Positions 59,894 to 64,000 of a DNA stretch of 64,000 nucleotides are shown here, piece after piece. A program made the position numbers and the translations under genes. Under the pieces are notes generated by a model that was given only the letters and a program-made list of their open reading frames with translations, did not search any database and was not told where the DNA came from. Within the stretch, counting starts at the first letter, position 1; the number at the start of each line of letters is the position of its first letter. The stretch is from Streptantibioticus rubrisoli (GTDB taxonomy: Bacteria > Actinomycetota > Actinomycetes > Streptomycetales > Streptomycetaceae): the NCBI RefSeq assembly GCF_024436055.1, contig NZ_JANFNH010000001.1:186001-250000 (forward strand). Reading direction: 5' to 3'.

Positions 59894-61987
59894 GTGGGGG
59901 AGCGACTCTACGGGCAGGAGGCACTGCTCGACGGCCTGGTACCGCGGCTGGTCGGCCTGGAGCGGACCCGCGAGCGCCTGGTCCGCCTCGAACATCCCAA
60001 GGGTGGCCCTGTCGTGCAGGTCCTCGGCGTCCAGGGCAGCGGCAAGAGCGCCGCCCTGGACGCCCTCTACCACGGGTACAACGGCCGCTTACCGCTGGCC
60101 CGGGTGGACTTGGCGGCGGCGGGGTTCGGCGAGAGGGACCTGGCCGACCTGCCGGACCGGCAGGCACCCAACGCCTCGCCGGTGACGCATCTGCTCTATC
60201 TGCTCTCGTACAAACTGGGGTTGCGCACCCACCGGCTGTTCAACCGGCCGCCGAAGTTCCCCCGGTTGCTCCTCGGCCTGCTGGTGATCACCGCCTCGCA
60301 GCCCGGCGACACCGGCGAGGCCGACCGGCCGGTGGACCCCGCCGAACTGCGCGACGCGGAGAGCCGACTACGTGCCGTCATCGCCGAGGACCGGCCCGAA
60401 ACCAAGCGCCGCAAGGAACTGCTCACGCAGTGGCTCGACGCGCTGATACCGAGTCTGCCCACCGTGTTCGCCGGGCTCCCCGGCTTTGACGCCATGATCC
60501 AGGCGGCACTCACCACCGCACGCGACCAACTGCTCAAGTCCGGCCCGGCCCACCGCACGCTGCGCTGGTGGGGATCGCGGCTCACCCTGTACCAAGGCGA
60601 CGACGTACAGCGGCTGTTCACCTTCGTCCGCGACTTCCGCCAACCCGGCGACGGCCGGGACAGCGCCGAGGCGCTACTGGTGGCCGCGTTCCTCGACGAC
60701 ATCGCCCACCACTACTGCCTGCTGCGCCGGATCAACCGGAAACCGCGCCCGCTGATCCTGCTGGACAACGCCCACACCCCGCTCGGCAGACGAGTGATCG
60801 CGACGCTGTTAAGTGGGTACGACGTGCCGCTCGGCTCGGGCTCACCGCCGACCCGCCCTGTCGTGGTCACCACCGCGCTCGGGGACGGCCGCGAGCACCG
60901 GCCGTTGAGCGACGTGGCGCACTCCTCGCACTGGTCGCCGGAGCCCGACGGTCCACCGGATCGCTGGCTGCTGCGCCTCGGCATCCACCCGGTCACCACA
61001 ACCGATATCCGGGGCATGCTCGGTGGGGCCGTCCAGCCGTCGCAGCTGACGCAGCTGACGCCGCTGGTCAAACGGCTCAGTGGCGGCCGGGCCAGCAGCG
61101 CCAGCACGATGTGCGACGCCGTCGCCCGGCACCTGCGCTCCGGGGCGACGCTGCGCGCGGCGGACGTGCTGGACCTGCGCGAGCCGGACGGCCGGGACGT
61201 CGCCGAGCACATGCTCGAATCACTGGTGCCCGATGAGGAGGTCCGTGATCGGCTGACGTTGATGTCGGCCGCTCTGGACGAGCCCGCGGCGGTTCGGCTG
61301 TGGGCGCTCCTCCGCCCCGATGAGGACGCCCGCGCACGGGTTGCCGAGGCCATCTCGTACGCGGCGCGGGGGCGTTGCTTCCGCGAGCCGTGGCCCGGTG
61401 CGAACGGCTCCCGGCCGCTGATCGCCGACCGTGCGCTGCGCACGCTGCTGCTGCGCCGACTGCGCGGCGGCGACCGCTGGGACCAGACGCACAAGCTGCT
61501 GCGCGCCGGATACGATCCGCCGGGCCTGGACTCCCGGTACCCGGCGTACAGCACGCCCTATCTGCACCACAGCCTGGCGCTCGGCGAAGACCACCTCGTC
61601 GTACGCTGCCTGCACCACCGGTTCGCCCTGGAGCCGCCCGAGGAGTGGCTGGCCACGGTGAACCTGGTGTGTGCCGCGCCGCGGCCGCCCGACGGGTTCC
61701 CCGATCCGGCCACCGCCGGGCTCTGCCGGGCGTGCCAGGACGCCGAAGGCAAAGCCGTGCACCGGGCGATCAACCGGCTGACGCACACGCTGTGGCGGCT
61801 GTCTGATCCGCTGGCCATCGCCCCCGCGGAGGACGACCTCGCCCGGGTCGCCGCGACGCTGAAGACGCTGTACCAGCACAGCGACGACGGCCAGGCGTTC
61901 CTGACGGCCGGCAGTCAGTGGCCGCAGCGGCTGCGTGACCGGACGCAGGCACCTGATCTACCGGTACCGGGAGGGGTCGGCTCGTGA
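59894..61987 (+). CDS. Large STAND-like P-loop NTPase with two TTA codons
   Basis: A 697-residue cytoplasmic protein; GTG 59894 follows GAGGAG. Walker A is GVQGSGKSA (45-53) and Walker B RPLILLDNAH (Asp291), followed by a sensor-like VVVTTALGDG. The C-terminal half (about 430-697) is helical, as in STAND signalling ATPases, but no named domain is recognised. Leu66 and Leu306 are TTA codons (60089, 60809), suggesting bldA control. It overlaps the next gene by 4 bases, so it should work with that extracytoplasmic receptor-like protein. Confidence 0.78.
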   Translation: MGERLYGQEALLDGLVPRLVGLERTRERLVRLEHPKGGPVVQVLGVQGSGKSAALDALYHGYNGRLPLARVDLAAAGFGERDLADLPDRQAPNASPVTHLLYLLSYKLGLRTHRLFNRPPKFPRLLLGLLVITASQPGDTGEADRPVDPAELRDAESRLRAVIAEDRPETKRRKELLTQWLDALIPSLPTVFAGLPGFDAMIQAALTTARDQLLKSGPAHRTLRWWGSRLTLYQGDDVQRLFTFVRDFRQPGDGRDSAEALLVAAFLDDIAHHYCLLRRINRKPRPLILLDNAHTPLGRRVIATLLSGYDVPLGSGSPPTRPVVVTTALGDGREHRPLSDVAHSSHWSPEPDGPPDRWLLRLGIHPVTTTDIRGMLGGAVQPSQLTQLTPLVKRLSGGRASSASTMCDAVARHLRSGATLRAADVLDLREPDGRDVAEHMLESLVPDEEVRDRLTLMSAALDEPAAVRLWALLRPDEDARARVAEAISYAARGRCFREPWPGANGSRPLIADRALRTLLLRRLRGGDRWDQTHKLLRAGYDPPGLDSRYPAYSTPYLHHSLALGEDHLVVRCLHHRFALEPPEEWLATVNLVCAAPRPPDGFPDPATAGLCRACQDAEGKAVHRAINRLTHTLWRLSDPLAIAPAEDDLARVAATLKTLYQHSDDGQAFLTAGSQWPQRLRDRTQAPDLPVPGGVGS

Positions 61988-63504
61988 GGTACGGAAGTTG
62001 GGGCCCGCTGACCAGATGGCTGGCCGCGACCGTGGCACTGGTGGCCCTGCTGGCCGCCGGGTGGGGCGTCTACCTCGTGCTGCGCCCCGACCTGTCCTGC
62101 GGGCCCGGTGTGGTCAAGCGGGGACCGGCCCATGAGTGCACCGGCGTCAGCGACGGCCGGGTCAGCTTCGGGCGCTACCTGGACCAGGTCACCGACCGGA
62201 TCAGGGCGGAGAACGACAGCCCCGCCGTGGCGCGCGGACCGCATGTCACGGTCGCCATGATGGTGCCGATGAGCTCCACCGGCCCGGCCGACCAGCAGCA
62301 GGTGCTGCACGAGGTGCAGGGGGCGTACCTGGCGCAGTACCGGGCCAACCACGACGACAACGGGCGGGCTCCGGCGATCCGGCTGGTCCTGGCCAACCCC
62401 GGGCGCGACAGCGGCAGTTGGCCCCCGGTCGCCGCCGAGCTGGCCCGGATGGCCGCCTCCACCCAGGACAACCTGCGGGCCGTCGTCGGGTTCGACATCA
62501 GTGTGCCCAACACCCAGGCCACCATCGACGAGTTGACGAACACCTATGGCGTTCCGGTGGTGGAGGGCCCGATGACCGCCGACGACATCGCCAACAGCCC
62601 CAGCACGCCCGCCAAGTACAAGGGACTGGCCCGGATCGCGGCCACCAACAGCGACCAGGCCGCGGCGCTCGCCTCGTACGATCGCAGTGTGCGGCCCCAG
62701 CAGACCCTGGTGGTCGAGGACGTGCGCGGTGGCGACAACTACGTCAGGACGCTCAGGCAGGCCTTCGAGTCACGGACGAAGGGCGCACCGCTCGCCCCGG
62801 AGCAGTTCCGCTCCCCGCCGGACACCAACTCCGAGGGCAGCACGGCAAACGACTTCCAGCAGATGGTCTCCACCATCTGCGAATCCCCCGCGAAGGTCAT
62901 CTACTTCGCCGGACGACCGGTCCAACTACGCCAGTTCGTCAACGCGCTTGGCGCCCGCGGCTGCACCGACCACGACTACACCGTGATCAGCGGCTCCGGC
63001 GCCTCCACCATCGCCCTTGACCCGCTGTTCGACTGGGACGCGCTGCGCCGCGGCGTCACCCTGCTGTACGCCTCCGACGGGCACCCGGACGCCTGGACCA
63101 GCGCCGGTGCGCCCGCGACCGGCGGCTCCGCCGACGCGTACCGCACCCTCACCAAGGTGATCGGCGAGGCCGGTGCGGGCGCCGTCGACCTGACCGACTC
63201 CCGGGCGATCAGCGTCTACGACTCGGCCTGGACGGCGATCACCGCGATCCGTGACGCCACGCACGGCGGGAGCGGCCTGCCCACGACCACCGATGTCGCC
63301 GACGAATGGCTGAGACTGCACGGTGCCCAGAAGGTGCTCGGCGTCAGCGGCTGGATCTGCCTGGACAACTACGGCAACCCGTACGACAAGGCGGTCTCCG
63401 TGGTACGGCTCAGCCCCGCCACGGGCCGCGCCGACTTCGCCGGGCTGGCCTGGCCCACCGGCCATCCGCCCACCGCCGACTGCACCGCGCCGAACGGCGG
63501 CTAG
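61984..63504 (+). CDS. Membrane-tethered periplasmic-binding-type protein
   Basis: A 506-residue protein starting with GTG 61984. A short cytoplasmic N-terminus (MRYGSWGPLTRW) and one uncleaved-looking helix (about 13-33) precede an extracytoplasmic region with paired Cys (LSCGPGVVKRGPAHECTGVSDG). Residues 85-490 resemble a type I periplasmic-binding fold (VTVAMMVPMS, AVVGFDISVPNTQATIDELTNTYGVPVVEG in part). There is no lipobox and no ABC permease nearby. With the coupled NTPase it looks like a sensor rather than a transporter. Confidence 0.8.
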   Translation: MRYGSWGPLTRWLAATVALVALLAAGWGVYLVLRPDLSCGPGVVKRGPAHECTGVSDGRVSFGRYLDQVTDRIRAENDSPAVARGPHVTVAMMVPMSSTGPADQQQVLHEVQGAYLAQYRANHDDNGRAPAIRLVLANPGRDSGSWPPVAAELARMAASTQDNLRAVVGFDISVPNTQATIDELTNTYGVPVVEGPMTADDIANSPSTPAKYKGLARIAATNSDQAAALASYDRSVRPQQTLVVEDVRGGDNYVRTLRQAFESRTKGAPLAPEQFRSPPDTNSEGSTANDFQQMVSTICESPAKVIYFAGRPVQLRQFVNALGARGCTDHDYTVISGSGASTIALDPLFDWDALRRGVTLLYASDGHPDAWTSAGAPATGGSADAYRTLTKVIGEAGAGAVDLTDSRAISVYDSAWTAITAIRDATHGGSGLPTTTDVADEWLRLHGAQKVLGVSGWICLDNYGNPYDKAVSVVRLSPATGRADFAGLAWPTGHPPTADCTAPNGG

Positions 63505-63812
63505 CCGACCCTGTTCACCAGCTCCTGGCGCTGCCGGTCGCCCAGGCCACCGGCCCGGCGGTTGTCGTCGATGCCGATCTCCTCCATCAGCGCGGCCACC
63601 TTCGCCGGACCCATGCCGGGAACGGCTCGCAGCAGCTGGGAGACCTTGGTCTTGGCGGCGACCGGGTTGTCCTTGGCTTCCGCCAGCACCTCACTGAGGC
63701 GCTTTCGGCCCGAGCGGACCGCGTCCAGCAGCTGGGTCCTGGCCTTCCTGGCCTCGGCGGCCTTCTGCAGCGCGGCCTTGCGCTGCTCCGGAGTCATCTG
63801 GGGCAGGGGCAT
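63501..63812 (-). CDS. Integration host factor (sIHF)-like nucleoid protein
   Basis: A 103-residue DNA-binding protein; ATG 63812 follows AAGGAG. The pattern MPLPQMTPEQRKAALQKAAEARK, then KVSQLLRAVPGMGPAKVAALMEEIGIDDNRR (key part LLRAVPGMGPAKVAALM) is the actinobacterial IHF: an N-terminal long helix and a helix-two-turn-helix. It is more diverged than the housekeeping copy I know from streptomycetes and may be a paralogue. Its stop overlaps the stop of the convergent binding-protein gene by 4 bases. Confidence 0.87.
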   Translation of the reverse strand: MPLPQMTPEQRKAALQKAAEARKARTQLLDAVRSGRKRLSEVLAEAKDNPVAAKTKVSQLLRAVPGMGPAKVAALMEEIGIDDNRRAGGLGDRQRQELVNRVG

Positions 63813-63984
63813 GCGGGCTCCTTCGCTCGGGGCGGACATCGTCTCGGGGCGGACACCGTGAATACGTGCCCTCTCGCCGGTGCCGGTTTGACCTCGATCA
63901 CCCGAAGGGGTCCCTGGACCGACAGGCGGTCGCGACCGGTCGGAGATACCGTGTGATCACTGGGAGGGAGGAGGTGGAGACACC

Positions 63985-64000
63985 ATGGCGCATGCGGTCT
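63985..64000 (+). CDS. Start of a gene running off the window
   Basis: ATG 63985 is preceded by GGGAGGAGGTGGAG; only MAHAV is visible. The product cannot be named. It is divergent from the sIHF-like gene. Confidence 0.55.

Noticed and set aside
1-64000. Complete biosynthetic cluster, prophage or integrative element
   Set aside because: P450, methyltransferases and exporters are scattered with no polyketide, peptide synthetase or terpene core enzyme, and there is no integrase, transposase, phage structural gene or tRNA-linked att site.

Overview
The window is high-GC actinobacterial DNA and most likely comes from a Streptomycetaceae member. Supporting features are two short chaplins, a DasR-type operator in front of a chitinase, a gamma-butyrolactone-receptor-like TetR, a streptomycete integration host factor homologue, and in-frame TTA (bldA-type) codons in a few regulatory or accessory genes. 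Three secreted sedolisin (S53) peptidases, a family that works at acidic pH, hint at a strain adapted to acidic soil; that is an inference. I found no rRNA, tRNA, CRISPR array, integrase or insertion sequence, so this looks like chromosomal, accessory-rich arm-type sequence.

Layout. 1-3.3 kb: two tandem S53 peptidases, the first cut by the window edge. 3.3-5.5 kb: a MarR regulator divergent from a ferredoxin and a CYP105-like P450 (one TTA codon). 5.5-11.5 kb: secreted or exported proteins (a Pro/Ala-rich protein, a trypsin-like protease, a GH129-like hydrolase, a His-rich mini-protein) with a MenG-like methyltransferase and a TIGR03086 protein. 11.8-16.1 kb: a chaplin, then an ABC exporter coupled to a two-component system. 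16.1-20.6 kb: a DasR-type chitinase, then a TetR divergent from a TagGH-like polymer exporter with twin operators between them. 20.8-29 kb: STAS protein, AlkZ-type winged-helix protein, MFS exporter, methyltransferase, membrane metallopeptidase, dienelactone hydrolase, YVTN propeller. 29.3-36.4 kb: enoyl-CoA hydratase, a split LigD (phosphoesterase plus ligase), amino-acid permease, L,D-transpeptidase, SUKH-like protein, asparaginase. 36.5-41.3 kb: lipase-maturation-factor-like protein, MFS plus MarR, PRC-barrel protein. 41.3-47.9 kb: the third S53 peptidase and a cell-wall block (LCP, ArsR, DUF6542, LCP) with two copies of one palindromic operator. 47.9-52.8 kb: FUSC transporter, RidA-like protein, chaplin, gamma-butyrolactone receptor homologue with a long tail, permuted NlpC/P60 protein.

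52.9-63.8 kb holds the least familiar material. A minus-strand set of translationally coupled genes (DUF1611 P-loop protein, HExGH metalloprotease, ABC exporter) is preceded by a 20-codon hydrophobic ORF with a strong ribosome binding site, a plausible but unproven peptide-processing and export system. Divergent from it are an FHA-ABCG transporter, then a translationally coupled pair made of a STAND-like NTPase with two TTA codons and a membrane-tethered periplasmic-binding-type receptor, a candidate sensory module. The window ends with an sIHF homologue and the first codons of one more gene.

All functional calls come from motif reading of the translated sequence. No database search was run, so family names are recognised from signature residues and architecture.
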